Source of the DNA: Ulvibacterium sp965228935
Lineage (GTDB): Bacteria; Bacteroidota; Bacteroidia; Flavobacteriales; Flavobacteriaceae
Assembly (NCBI RefSeq): GCF_965228935.1
Contig: NZ_OZ245846.1
Location: 4,216,001 to 4,280,000 of the forward strand
Length of the DNA stretch: 64,000 nucleotides
Reading direction: 5' to 3'
The position numbers were made by a program, and so were the translations under genes. Numbering within the stretch: the first letter of the stretch is position 1; the number at the start of each line of letters is the position of its first letter. A model generated the notes under the pieces. It had not been told where the DNA came from, did not search any database, and was given only the letters and a program-made list of their open reading frames with translations. This document shows positions 43,613 to 52,694 of the stretch, in pieces.

Positions 43613-45052
43613 ATGAATGCATTGAATAGAAGCACATTTTCCGGAAGCTCCTATACGGAAAGAATACTGCAATTTGGAGAAGGAAACTTTCTTAGGGCAT
43701 TTGCCGACTGGATGATCGATGAAATGAACCAAAAAGCTGATTTTGACACAGGAGTCGTGGTTGTACAGCCAATAGAACAAGGTTTGGTACAAATGCTCAA
43801 CGATCAGGACGGACTGTATACCCTTTATTTGAATGGTATTAAGGATGGAAAGGCCGTTAGTGAGCACCAGGTCATAGATTGTATCCAAAGAGGGATAAAT
43901 CCTTATGAGAATTATAGCGATTACCTGACCAACGCAAATAATCCCGATTTGCGGTTTATCATTTCCAACACCACCGAGGCGGGAATAGCATATTCCGAAA
44001 CGGACAGATTGGAAGACACCCCTCAAAGGAGTTTCCCGGGTAAGTTGGCCGCACTTTTGTATCGAAGGTTTCAAGCCTTTGAAGGAAATCCCGACAAGGG
44101 CCTTATCCTAATCCCCTGTGAGCTAATCGATAGAAATGGGGATAATTTGAAAAGGATTGTTTTACAGCACGCCGACGATTGGGGTTTAGGCAATGAATTC
44201 ATCAATTGGATAGAAGAAGCCAATATCTTTTGCAATACCTTGGTAGACCGGATCGTCCCCGGCTACCCGAGGGATAAAATAGAACCCTTGACCCAAGACC
44301 TTGGATATAAGGATAATCTGATCGTGGAAGGAGAACAGTTTCATCTATGGGTCATAGAAGGGCCGGAATCCATACAACAGGAATTTCCGGCCAAGGAATG
44401 TGGATTGAACGTTGTTTTTACGGATAATATGGAACCCTATCGTACCCGAAAGGTACGAATATTAAACGGTGCCCATACCTCATTGGTGCCGGTGGGCTAC
44501 TTATATGGAATAGATAAAGTTCGGGAATCCTTGGAGGATCCTACGGTAGGTACTTTCCTTAAGGACGCTATTTTCAATGAAATCTGCCCTACTTTGGATT
44601 TACCCAAGGAAGAATTGGATCAGTTTGCGAATGACGTTCTGGATAGATTTAGAAATCCCTATTTGGAACATGCCTTGCTAAGCATTTCATTGAATTCGGT
44701 TTCCAAATTCAAGACCAGGGTATTACCGTCGATCTTGGAGTATATTAAGCGAAACAATGAGCTTCCCAAAAGGTTATTGTTCTCACTGGCCGCATTAATC
44801 GCTTTTTATAAGGGGGAAAGAAATGAAGCATCCATTCCTTTAAAGGACGACAATGCGGTTCTGGATTTTTTTAAATCCCAATGGGCTTCGGGAGACATCA
44901 CCTCAATTACCAAAAATACGTTGATGAATACATCTTTTTGGGGAAAAGATCTTACCGAATTTAACGGGTTACCGGAAGCTGTGGAAAGCAGTTTACAAGA
45001 TATCGTTACCCATGGAATGGTAACGGCCTTGACATCGCACCTTAAATCGTAA
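43613..45052 (+). CDS. uxaB: Tagaturonate reductase
   Basis: 479 residues, a mannitol-dehydrogenase-family protein of UxaB length. ILQFGEGNFLRAFADWMIDE is the nucleotide-binding N-terminus characteristic of UxaB. IISNTTEAGIAY, LIPCELIDRNGDNLK and the catalytic-region KVRILNGAHTSLVPVGYLYG follow. It reduces D-tagaturonate to D-altronate with NADH. It starts 11 bases after uxaA. Together with the LgoD-like enzyme it links L-galactonate to altronate rather than the more usual galacturonate route; no uronate isomerase (UxaC) is present in the window. Confidence 0.95.
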   Translation: MNALNRSTFSGSSYTERILQFGEGNFLRAFADWMIDEMNQKADFDTGVVVVQPIEQGLVQMLNDQDGLYTLYLNGIKDGKAVSEHQVIDCIQRGINPYENYSDYLTNANNPDLRFIISNTTEAGIAYSETDRLEDTPQRSFPGKLAALLYRRFQAFEGNPDKGLILIPCELIDRNGDNLKRIVLQHADDWGLGNEFINWIEEANIFCNTLVDRIVPGYPRDKIEPLTQDLGYKDNLIVEGEQFHLWVIEGPESIQQEFPAKECGLNVVFTDNMEPYRTRKVRILNGAHTSLVPVGYLYGIDKVRESLEDPTVGTFLKDAIFNEICPTLDLPKEELDQFANDVLDRFRNPYLEHALLSISLNSVSKFKTRVLPSILEYIKRNNELPKRLLFSLAALIAFYKGERNEASIPLKDDNAVLDFFKSQWASGDITSITKNTLMNTSFWGKDLTEFNGLPEAVESSLQDIVTHGMVTALTSHLKS

Positions 45053-45180
45053 TTATAGAATACCCTTGAGACTATAGGAAACATGGATTGGGGAGTAGGG
45101 TTTTCATACAAAAGTTTAAAAATGTCTCTATCAACTTGGCAAATAGTGCATAGGTCCGATTAAGCAATAAATTCAAATAA

Positions 45181-46725
45181 ATGAAAAGTTCAAAAATCAA
45201 GATTTTCACCTTTCTCGTTGCAATCGGGGTATTGGGCTGTGTAGGAAAAAAGGAAACGGATCCCACCGCACTAAAGGATGCCCTAACTGTTGAAAAACAA
45301 GAATATACTCAGGATTGGGCCTCTCTTGGGAAGCACAACGAATCGCCCGAATGGTTCAAAAATGCAAAATTGGGCATCTATTTCCACTGGGGCCTCTATT
45401 CGGTACCGGCATTCAAAAACGAATGGTACCCGCGTTGGATGCATTTTAAGGACAACGAAATCTACAAGCATCATGTAGAAAAATACGGTGAGCCCTCGGA
45501 ATTCGGATATCACGATTTTGCACCTATGTTCAAGGCTGAAAAGTTCGATGCCGATTCATGGGCCCAACTATTTAAGGACGCCGGGGCCAAATTCGCAGGC
45601 CCTGTGGCGGAGCATCATGACGGATATGCCATGTGGGACAGTAAAATTACACCTTGGGATGTAATGGACACCGGACCAAAACGTGATATCACCGGAGAGT
45701 TGGAAAAAGCAATCAAAGGCAAGGACATGAAATTCATTACTGCCTTTCACCATGCAAAAAATCTACAGCGTAGTACGGAATTGGGAAAGGAAGAACCATT
45801 GAGCCATTATCCCTACTTTGAAGGGATGCCGCCAAGTTCCAACGACCCGGATCTGCAATTGATGTATGGAAACATGGAACATGAAAAATGGTATAAGGAA
45901 GTCTGGCTGGGCAAGCTTAAGGAAGTCGTAGACAACTATCATCCGGATATCATTTGGTTCGATTATGTTTTGGGAAATATTCCACAGGAGTATCGCAAGG
46001 ATTTCGCGGCCTACTATTTAAATGAAGCCAAAGAAAAAGACCAAGAGGTGGTCGTTGTTCGAAAGCAGCACGACCTTCCCTTGAGCATGAGCGTGGAGGA
46101 TTTGGAACAGGCCAGAAAAAATGAAATAGGTACAAAAATCTGGATGACCGATGCCACGATCAGCAACGGCAGTTGGTGCTATACCGAGAATCTTGGCGTA
46201 AAGCCGGCCAAGGATGTACTCCATATGCTGATTGATATTGTAAGTAAAAATGGAGTGCTTCTCTTGAACGTTTCCCCAAAATCGGATGGTACTATTCCCG
46301 ATAATCAAAAAGATGGTTTATTACAGATGGGCGATTGGCTCAAAAGATATGGGGAGGCCATTTATGATACCGAAGCATGGTATACTTTTGGCGAAGGTCC
46401 TACCAAAGAGCCCGAAGGTCATTTTGAGAATCATCAAGCCTTTATGAAACTTACCTATTCCAATGAGGACATTCGTTATACCACGAAGGACTATACTATT
46501 TATGGCATTGTTCTGGGCTCTGTTGAGCCAGCCAAGGAACTCACCCTAAAATCCTTCGCCAAAAAAAGTATTTTGGACGTGCCCACTATCGAAAATGTCT
46601 CCGTTCTGGGGAGTGATGAGAAAATCGTTTGGAATTATGATGAGGAAAAGGGGCTGACACTTAAAACACCTACGAAACAATTGGACGAATTGGCAACCGT
46701 AATCAAAGTAACCATATCCCAATAA
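45181..46725 (+). CDS. GH29-family alpha-L-fucosidase/alpha-L-galactosidase (copy 3), lipoprotein
   Basis: 514 residues, lipobox VLGC (Cys20). GH29 features are EWFKNAKLGIYFHWGLYSVPAFKNEWYPRWM, FGYHDFAPMFKAEKFD, AEHHDGYAMWDSKITPWD, and nucleophile Asp261 in PDIIWFD, followed by NGVLLLNVSPKSDGTIP. It is closer to copy 1 than to copy 2 in the first barrel strand. Its stop is followed by the lactonase ATG after one base, so it is cotranscribed with the L-galactose catabolic genes, supporting alpha-L-galactosidase activity. alpha-L-fucosidase activity cannot be excluded. Confidence 0.93.
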   Translation: MKSSKIKIFTFLVAIGVLGCVGKKETDPTALKDALTVEKQEYTQDWASLGKHNESPEWFKNAKLGIYFHWGLYSVPAFKNEWYPRWMHFKDNEIYKHHVEKYGEPSEFGYHDFAPMFKAEKFDADSWAQLFKDAGAKFAGPVAEHHDGYAMWDSKITPWDVMDTGPKRDITGELEKAIKGKDMKFITAFHHAKNLQRSTELGKEEPLSHYPYFEGMPPSSNDPDLQLMYGNMEHEKWYKEVWLGKLKEVVDNYHPDIIWFDYVLGNIPQEYRKDFAAYYLNEAKEKDQEVVVVRKQHDLPLSMSVEDLEQARKNEIGTKIWMTDATISNGSWCYTENLGVKPAKDVLHMLIDIVSKNGVLLLNVSPKSDGTIPDNQKDGLLQMGDWLKRYGEAIYDTEAWYTFGEGPTKEPEGHFENHQAFMKLTYSNEDIRYTTKDYTIYGIVLGSVEPAKELTLKSFAKKSILDVPTIENVSVLGSDEKIVWNYDEEKGLTLKTPTKQLDELATVIKVTISQ

Positions 46726-46726
46726 A

Positions 46727-47557
46727 ATGACTATTGACGCACATCAACATTTTTGGAAGTACGAACCTGTAAAACATTCATGGATAGATGAAAGTATGTC
46801 GGCTATCCGAAGGGATTTTATGCCGTCCGACCTAAAAAAGACCTATGAGGAAAACGGTGTGGACGGTTGTGTGGCCGTACAAGCGGACCAAACCTTGGAA
46901 GAGACCAATTTTCTATTATGGCTGGCGGAAAAGCATTCGTTCATCAAGGGCGTTGTGGGGTGGGTCGACTTACGTGGGGACAATGTCGACGAAGTCCTTG
47001 AGGAATACAAGCAACACGAAAAGGTCAAGGGCTTTCGGCATATCGTCCAAGGAGAACCCGATCACAATTTTTTATTGAGGGCCGATTTTTTACGTGGCGT
47101 CTCATTTTTGGAAAAATACGATTATACCTATGACATACTTATTTTTCCACACCAGCTTGGTGCCGCTTTGGAATTTGTAAAACGGTTCCCGCACCAAAAA
47201 TTTGTCATAGACCATATTGCCAAGCCGTACATTAAAGATGGCTTTTATGAGGGTTGGTCGGTTCTGATGACCGAGATTGCCAAATATGAAAACGTCCACT
47301 GCAAACTATCGGGAATGATAACCGAATCGGGATATACCTCTTGGACTCCGGAACAGATAACTCCTTATATGGATTTAGTACTCGAGGCTTTTCGCCCCTC
47401 TAAACTTATGTACGGTTCGGATTGGCCGGTCTGTCTCGTCGCGGGCACTTACGGGCAAGTAAAAAAATTAGTAACCGATTTCATTTCCAAACTTAGCCTC
47501 ACCGAGCAGGCCGCCATTATGGGTTTGAACGCAATACAGTTTTATAATTTAAAATAA
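46727..47557 (+). CDS. L-galactono/L-fucono-lactonase (amidohydrolase, COG3618)
   Basis: 276 residues. The N-terminal HxH metal motif AHQHFW (His6, His8), PSDLKKTYEENGVDGCVAVQA, VIDHIAKP and YGSDWPV (Asp232) define the COG3618 lactonase group of the amidohydrolase superfamily. Members hydrolyse L-fucono-1,5-lactone and L-galactono-1,5-lactone. In Bacteroides vulgatus a homolog acts in L-galactose catabolism. Here it is placed between GH29 and an SDR sugar dehydrogenase, giving L-galactonate for the LgoD-like enzyme. Confidence 0.9.
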   Translation: MTIDAHQHFWKYEPVKHSWIDESMSAIRRDFMPSDLKKTYEENGVDGCVAVQADQTLEETNFLLWLAEKHSFIKGVVGWVDLRGDNVDEVLEEYKQHEKVKGFRHIVQGEPDHNFLLRADFLRGVSFLEKYDYTYDILIFPHQLGAALEFVKRFPHQKFVIDHIAKPYIKDGFYEGWSVLMTEIAKYENVHCKLSGMITESGYTSWTPEQITPYMDLVLEAFRPSKLMYGSDWPVCLVAGTYGQVKKLVTDFISKLSLTEQAAIMGLNAIQFYNLK

Positions 47558-47563
47558 GAGTAA

Positions 47564-48355
47564 ATGGATTTAGGCTTAAAAAACAAGGTAGTAGTGGTCA
47601 CCGGGGCAGCCGGTCTAAAAGGTAGCATAGGTGAAACCATTGTCCAGGCCTTGGCCAATGAAGGGGCCATACCTGTTATAGTTTGTCGTAATGACCGTGG
47701 CTATGGTTATGAGTCCGATTTGCAGAAAAGAGGTATCGATTCCATTTTTGTAAAGACCGATTTGTCGGATTCCGCACAAATAGAAAGTGCTGCAAAAACT
47801 ATAGGGGATAAATACGGACGTGTAGATGCTTTGATCAATAATGTTGGCGTTAATGACGGGGCCGGTTTGGATGCCTCCATTGACGACTTTATGTATTCCT
47901 TGAAATTAAACTTGGTCAGTTTTTTTGCCATGACCAAATATTGCCTGCCCTATATCAAAAAGGTAAAAGGGAATATCTTAAATATCGGATCCAAAGTGGC
48001 ATTGACCGGGCAGGGAAATACTTCGGGCTATGCTGCGGCAAAAGGTGGGGTTTTGGGGTTGACCCGCGAGTGGGCCGTTGATCTGATCAAAGAAGGTATC
48101 CGTTCCAACGCCATTATTATTGCGGAAAGCTGGACCCCGGCCTATGATTCCTGGATAAAAACTTTGGAAAATGGCGAAGAGAAATTGAAATCCATAATCA
48201 AAAAAATTCCTTTGGAAAATCGGATGACCACCCCACAGGAAATTGCGGATCTCTGTTTGTTTACCATCTCTGAAAAATCATCGCATACCACGGGACAGTT
48301 TATCACCGTCGATGGCGGATATGTACATTTGGATCGGGCACTGTTGACGGAATAA
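47564..48355 (+). CDS. SDR-family L-galactose/L-fucose 1-dehydrogenase
   Basis: 263 residues. NAD(P)-binding TGAAGLKGSIG (13-23), NNVG (92-95) and the catalytic triad Ser143, Tyr156, Lys160 (GYAAAKGG). The C-terminal FITVDGGYVHLDRAL matches sugar-dehydrogenase SDRs. It would oxidise beta-L-galactose (or L-fucose) to the 1,5-lactone. It begins 6 bases after the lactonase, its expected partner. 2-keto-3-deoxy-L-fuconate dehydrogenase is an alternative SDR role, but the rest of the fuconate route is not present. Confidence 0.88.
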   Translation: MDLGLKNKVVVVTGAAGLKGSIGETIVQALANEGAIPVIVCRNDRGYGYESDLQKRGIDSIFVKTDLSDSAQIESAAKTIGDKYGRVDALINNVGVNDGAGLDASIDDFMYSLKLNLVSFFAMTKYCLPYIKKVKGNILNIGSKVALTGQGNTSGYAAAKGGVLGLTREWAVDLIKEGIRSNAIIIAESWTPAYDSWIKTLENGEEKLKSIIKKIPLENRMTTPQEIADLCLFTISEKSSHTTGQFITVDGGYVHLDRALLTE

Positions 48356-48423
48356 TAGGAAAATAGGCCATAGGCCATAAACCAAATGAACATATCAAAT
48401 AAAAACCACTAAACCACCCAATT

Positions 48424-49752
48424 ATGAATACGACCCAAAAAATACCTGTAGTATCAAAATCGGTACTCATCCCTTTTATTTTGATTACCTCCCTCTTTGC
48501 CTTATGGGGCTTGGCCAATGATATGACCAATCCCATGGTTCGAGGTTTCCAAAAGGTATTGGAGCTGAGCAATACACAGGCATCTTTGGTGCAATTGGCA
48601 TTCTATGGTGGTTATTTTACCATGGCCATTCCCGCAGCCTTATTTGTAAATCGTTTTTCCTATAAAAAGGGAGTGTTATTGGGCTTGGTCTTATACGCTG
48701 TTGGTGCCCTATTGTTTTATCCTGCTGCGGCAAAGGAAAGTTATGGCTTCTTTTTAGCGGCCCTTTACATCTTGACTTTTGGGCTGGCCTTTTTGGAAAC
48801 GACCTCTAATCCCTATATCCTATCTATGGGTGCCGAGGAAACGGCCACCCAACGTTTGAACTTTGCCCAAATGTTTAACCCTGTGGGATCCATCACAGGT
48901 TTGTTGATAGCCCAAAATTTCGTGCTAGGTGCCCTACAATCCGATGACACCAATGCTGATGGCACCCCTATTTTTGACACCTTATCAGAAAGTGCCAAAG
49001 CGGTCATTAGAACTTCCGATCTTGAAATCATCCGAAATCCCTATGTCATTTTAGGTATAGTGGTTGCTTTCTTCTTTATCCTGATCAGTGTGATTAAAAT
49101 GCCACAGAACAAACATCAGGAAACCAAGGTCAACTTTATGGATTCCGTACGAAGGTTATGGAAGCAACCTAAATTTGCCTTTGGCGTCGTTGCCCAAGCT
49201 TTTTATGTAGGTGCCCAGATTATGTGTTGGACCTTTGTTTACCAGTATGCGGAGACTTTGGGTATCGATGCCAAATCCGCGGTTTGGTACGGATTGGCCG
49301 GATATGTGGTTTTCCTTACGGGTAGAACTATCGGTACGGCCTTAATGAGTAAAATAGATTCCGGCAAATTGTTGATGTTCTTCGGAATAGGTGGAATGCT
49401 CACTCTGGTCGGGGCTATTTTTCTGCCCGGTATGTTGGGTATTTATTCTTTGGTAGCCACCTCCTTGTTCATGTCCATCATGTTTCCCACAATCTATGGG
49501 ATTGCCCTTGAAGGTCAAGGTGAGGATGCCAAGTTTGGAGCGGCATTTTTGGTCATGGCCATTGTTGGTGGAGCCTTGTTACCTTATTTACAAGGATATA
49601 TGCTCGATTTTGGAGGGTTTGGTTATGAAGATGTTACGTTTCTCGGGGTAACCGAAATGCGTTTTTCTTTTGTGCTTTCGTTGCTATGCCTTTTAGTTGT
49701 AGCTATCTATGGCCATAGGACCTATAAGATCTACCATCAAAAAGAAGGATGA
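48424..49752 (+). CDS. fucP: FucP-family L-sugar:H+ symporter
   Basis: 442 residues with about 12 membrane segments. FALWGLANDMTNPMVRGFQ at the start of TM1 and FGLAFLETTSNPYIL, NFAQMFNPVGSITGLLI are the FucP signature segments (L-fucose permease). E. coli FucP also transports L-galactose, which has the same configuration at most carbons. It is placed in the L-galactose catabolic cluster and so probably imports L-galactose. Its last codons overlap the following sulfatase start (ATGA). Confidence 0.93.
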   Translation: MNTTQKIPVVSKSVLIPFILITSLFALWGLANDMTNPMVRGFQKVLELSNTQASLVQLAFYGGYFTMAIPAALFVNRFSYKKGVLLGLVLYAVGALLFYPAAAKESYGFFLAALYILTFGLAFLETTSNPYILSMGAEETATQRLNFAQMFNPVGSITGLLIAQNFVLGALQSDDTNADGTPIFDTLSESAKAVIRTSDLEIIRNPYVILGIVVAFFFILISVIKMPQNKHQETKVNFMDSVRRLWKQPKFAFGVVAQAFYVGAQIMCWTFVYQYAETLGIDAKSAVWYGLAGYVVFLTGRTIGTALMSKIDSGKLLMFFGIGGMLTLVGAIFLPGMLGIYSLVATSLFMSIMFPTIYGIALEGQGEDAKFGAAFLVMAIVGGALLPYLQGYMLDFGGFGYEDVTFLGVTEMRFSFVLSLLCLLVVAIYGHRTYKIYHQKEG

Positions 49753-51263
49753 GAACTCCAGGGGGATTCGGCTTGATCGGCACAATGCGCCTACCATCTC
49801 TTTTTTACAGCCTTCTGTTTTGTTGGGTTATTCCATGGAGTGTGCAGGCATATCCACCCAACAACACCAAAGACCGGCCCAATATTCTTATCATTTTTAC
49901 GGATGACCATCGCTATGACGCCATAGGGGCTTTGGGCAATGGTCAAGTAAGGACCCCTAACATCGATGCCCTGATCAACAGCGGTACCACCTTCAGCAAT
50001 GCCTATATCCAAGGGGCCAATTCCGGTGCGGTCTGTGCTCCAAGTCGAGCGCAATTATTGACGGGCAGAGGGGTGTTTGATCTACCTGATGGCAACGGGC
50101 ATTACTTTCCGGAAAGTATGGTTTCATTGCCTACAGCTCTTGGAAATACAGGTTATTTCACTTTTATTACGGGAAAATCCCATAACGGTCCGGAAGCCTC
50201 TATGAGGGGTTTTAAGGCGGGTGCCAAACTATACGGACTTTCCAACGGATATTATGTGCCCCATTTTAGAATGCCCTACCAAGACTTTAGGGAAGATGGC
50301 GCCTATGATAGAGCGCATTTGTATTTCGTTGATGGAAAAGAACACGACGTTAAGTTAAATCCCGATGAGAATTTGCATCATATCGGGCCACATTCCAGTG
50401 AAATTTTTGCCAAAGCGGCTATAAACTTCTTGGAGGGATACGATAAAAAAGATCCTTTTTTACTGTATCTCCCCTTTCACGCTCCACATGATACCCGAAA
50501 CGCCCCGGTCGAATATCATGAAATGTACCCTATAGAGGAAATAAAGCTACCCGTCAATTTCAAATCGATGCATCCGTTCGATAATGGGGATCTATATATT
50601 CGGGACGAGAAATTGGCACCCTATCCAAGAACGAAACTTGACACCAAAAAACAGCTGGCGGACTATTATGCCATAATTACCCATATGGACGACCAAATTG
50701 GAAAAGTGCTGCAGACATTGGAACAAAAGGGTATACGGGATAATACCATTATTGTTTTCGCCTCGGATAGTGGCTTGGGCATGGGGAGCCATGGTCTTTT
50801 TGGAAAACAAAATCTATACGAGGATGGTGGTATACATGTTCCCTTAGTTTTTAACGGTCCGGGAATTCCCAAAAATGAAAAGCGAAATACCTTATGCTAT
50901 ACTTTTGATATTTTCCCAACGATCTGTGAGCTTACCGGAACGGAAGTTCCCAATTCCGTCAAAGGCAAAAGTTTGGTAAAATCCATACAGGATTCCACTA
51001 CCGTTCCAATCAGGAAAGAGCTTTATTTTGGTTATACCCACACGCAAAGAGCGTTGCGCAACGAACGTTTTAAATTGATAGAATATGTGGTACAGGGTAG
51101 GCGCTATACCCAATTGTTCGATATTCAAAACGATCCTTATGAAACCAATGACCTCAGCAAAGAAAGCAACTATGCCGGGACATTGGAAGATTTGAGACGG
51201 CGCTTAAGAACACACAGAAAAAAGGGGTTACAATGGGAGGATAAGTTCTGGACCAACTTTTAA
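49749..51263 (+). CDS. Formylglycine-dependent sulfatase (S1)
   Basis: 504 residues. NILIIFTDDHRYDAIG metal motif, CAPSRAQLLTG with formylglycine Cys96, GKSHNG, FHAPHDTRNAP histidine region, and FASDSGLGMGSHGLFGKQN. The signal peptide (about 13-34) suggests Met13 (49785) as the true start, although the first ATG overlaps fucP by 4 bases and is compatible with coupling. It is in the L-galactose operon, so it may act on an L-galactose sulfate (for example L-galactose-6-sulfate of porphyran). The S1 subfamily was not assigned. Confidence 0.92.
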   Translation: MRTPGGFGLIGTMRLPSLFYSLLFCWVIPWSVQAYPPNNTKDRPNILIIFTDDHRYDAIGALGNGQVRTPNIDALINSGTTFSNAYIQGANSGAVCAPSRAQLLTGRGVFDLPDGNGHYFPESMVSLPTALGNTGYFTFITGKSHNGPEASMRGFKAGAKLYGLSNGYYVPHFRMPYQDFREDGAYDRAHLYFVDGKEHDVKLNPDENLHHIGPHSSEIFAKAAINFLEGYDKKDPFLLYLPFHAPHDTRNAPVEYHEMYPIEEIKLPVNFKSMHPFDNGDLYIRDEKLAPYPRTKLDTKKQLADYYAIITHMDDQIGKVLQTLEQKGIRDNTIIVFASDSGLGMGSHGLFGKQNLYEDGGIHVPLVFNGPGIPKNEKRNTLCYTFDIFPTICELTGTEVPNSVKGKSLVKSIQDSTTVPIRKELYFGYTHTQRALRNERFKLIEYVVQGRRYTQLFDIQNDPYETNDLSKESNYAGTLEDLRRRLRTHRKKGLQWEDKFWTNF

Positions 51264-51273
51264 ACGCATTCGT

Positions 51274-52653
51274 ATGAAACCATATTTCAACTATCTTTTG
51301 ATTTTAAGTCTCGCGTTAGTCCCAAAATCGCTCTTCGGGCAAACGTATGATGTTTCGGACTACGGCGCAATCGGTGATGGAACTACCTTGAATACCGTTG
51401 CCATCCAAACTGCCATAAACGAATGCACACAAAATGGTGGTGGAACCGTTTTGTTGAAGGGAGGTGGTACTTATATGACCGGTACCATTTATCTAAAGGA
51501 TAATGTAACCCTTCATGTGGCCAATGGTACAACTTTACTAGGGAGTCCCAATTACGATGACTATACGACGGATACGTATAAAAACATGTACAAGAACGAG
51601 CCCCATATGAACCGATGTCTCATTTTTGCCAAAGATGCCAAGTCCATGGCCATTGAAGGTTATGGAACAATTGATGGCAATGGCCATCGGAAAAATTTCA
51701 GCGAAGGTCGTCCCATGCTTATTCGGTTTTTGAATTGTGAGGACGTTCATCTCAATGATATTACCCTTATCAACCCCGCAGCTTGGACCTCTGCATGGCT
51801 GTACTGCAACAATATTAGTGTCAGCGGTATTACCATAATCAGCCGGGTCAATAACAACGGTGACGGTCTGGACTTTGACGGATGTACCAATGTTCGGGTA
51901 ACCAACAGCAACTTTGACAACAGTGATGATAGTATATGCTTACAAGCTTCACGACCGGATAAGCCCTGCAAGAACATCACCATAAGTAATTGTCATTTCA
52001 GTACAAAATGGGGAGGAATGCGGATAGGGCTGCTTTCCAGAGGCAATATCGAGTCGGTTGCCGTGACCAATTGTACGTTTAAGGACATCGATGATTCCGG
52101 GCTGAAAATACAACAGAACGAAGGAGGTGAAATGAAAAACATGGTCTTTTCCAACTTGGTCATGGAAAATGTACCACGACCTATTTTTATGACGTTTACA
52201 CAGCAAAGGGCTTCCGTGGAAACACCTGAGGACGAACTTGAGCCTTTACATAGCATGCATAATTTTATTTTTAGTAACATTGTTGTGGATAACTCAAAGC
52301 TGGATAAGAATTCCGCTTTTTTTCTTACTGGTTTTCCAGGATATTATATTGAGGATATTACCATCAGGGATGTTCAGTTTACGATATCGGGAGGGGGTAC
52401 CGAGGAAGACGCGCAAAAAACGGACCTGAACGAATATACCCAAGAAGTGCTCAACGGTTGGTGGCCTGAATTTAGTCTGGTCGGCACCTTACCTGCTTCA
52501 GGAATCTACGCAAGACATATCTATGGCCTTACCTTGGATAACATCAGTATAAAAACCATAACCGAGGATGCTCGTAAACCCGTAATCCTTGATGATGTTC
52601 GAAGAGCCACAATTGACAATATCACAATAAACGGAAATCCCGCTGAGTTCTAG
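51274..52653 (+). CDS. GH28-like (polygalacturonase-fold) glycoside hydrolase
   Basis: 459 residues, signal peptide ending LFGQ. YDVSDYGAIGDGTTLNTVAIQTAINEC is the standard start of the GH28 right-handed beta-helix. GYGTIDGNGHRKNF and NGDGLDFDGCTNVRVTNSNFDNSDDSICLQA carry the catalytic aspartates (the NxD...DD motif). The usual GHG and RIK motifs are replaced by GGMRIG and GLKIQQ, so the active site is divergent. GH28 usually acts on galacturonans, which red-algal galactans lack, so substrate and linkage are uncertain. It follows the sulfatase by 10 bases and ends the plus-strand cluster. Confidence 0.85.
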   Translation: MKPYFNYLLILSLALVPKSLFGQTYDVSDYGAIGDGTTLNTVAIQTAINECTQNGGGTVLLKGGGTYMTGTIYLKDNVTLHVANGTTLLGSPNYDDYTTDTYKNMYKNEPHMNRCLIFAKDAKSMAIEGYGTIDGNGHRKNFSEGRPMLIRFLNCEDVHLNDITLINPAAWTSAWLYCNNISVSGITIISRVNNNGDGLDFDGCTNVRVTNSNFDNSDDSICLQASRPDKPCKNITISNCHFSTKWGGMRIGLLSRGNIESVAVTNCTFKDIDDSGLKIQQNEGGEMKNMVFSNLVMENVPRPIFMTFTQQRASVETPEDELEPLHSMHNFIFSNIVVDNSKLDKNSAFFLTGFPGYYIEDITIRDVQFTISGGGTEEDAQKTDLNEYTQEVLNGWWPEFSLVGTLPASGIYARHIYGLTLDNISIKTITEDARKPVILDDVRRATIDNITINGNPAEF

Positions 52654-52694
52654 TTCTAAAAGGTCGAACAAAACCCTGGTCAATGGTTCAGAAA

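Noticed and set aside
43232..44074. Long minus-strand open frame (280 codons) opposite uxaA and uxaB
   Set aside because: It lies wholly antisense to two well-supported genes and its translation shows no recognisable domain; it is a codon-bias shadow.
39256..49752. Reading the cluster as an L-fucose (fucoidan) utilisation locus because of GH29 and FucP
   Set aside because: No fucose isomerase, kinase, aldolase or fuconate route is present, whereas LgoD/UxaB/UxaA-like enzymes complete an L-galactose route. Fucose use is not excluded for individual enzymes.
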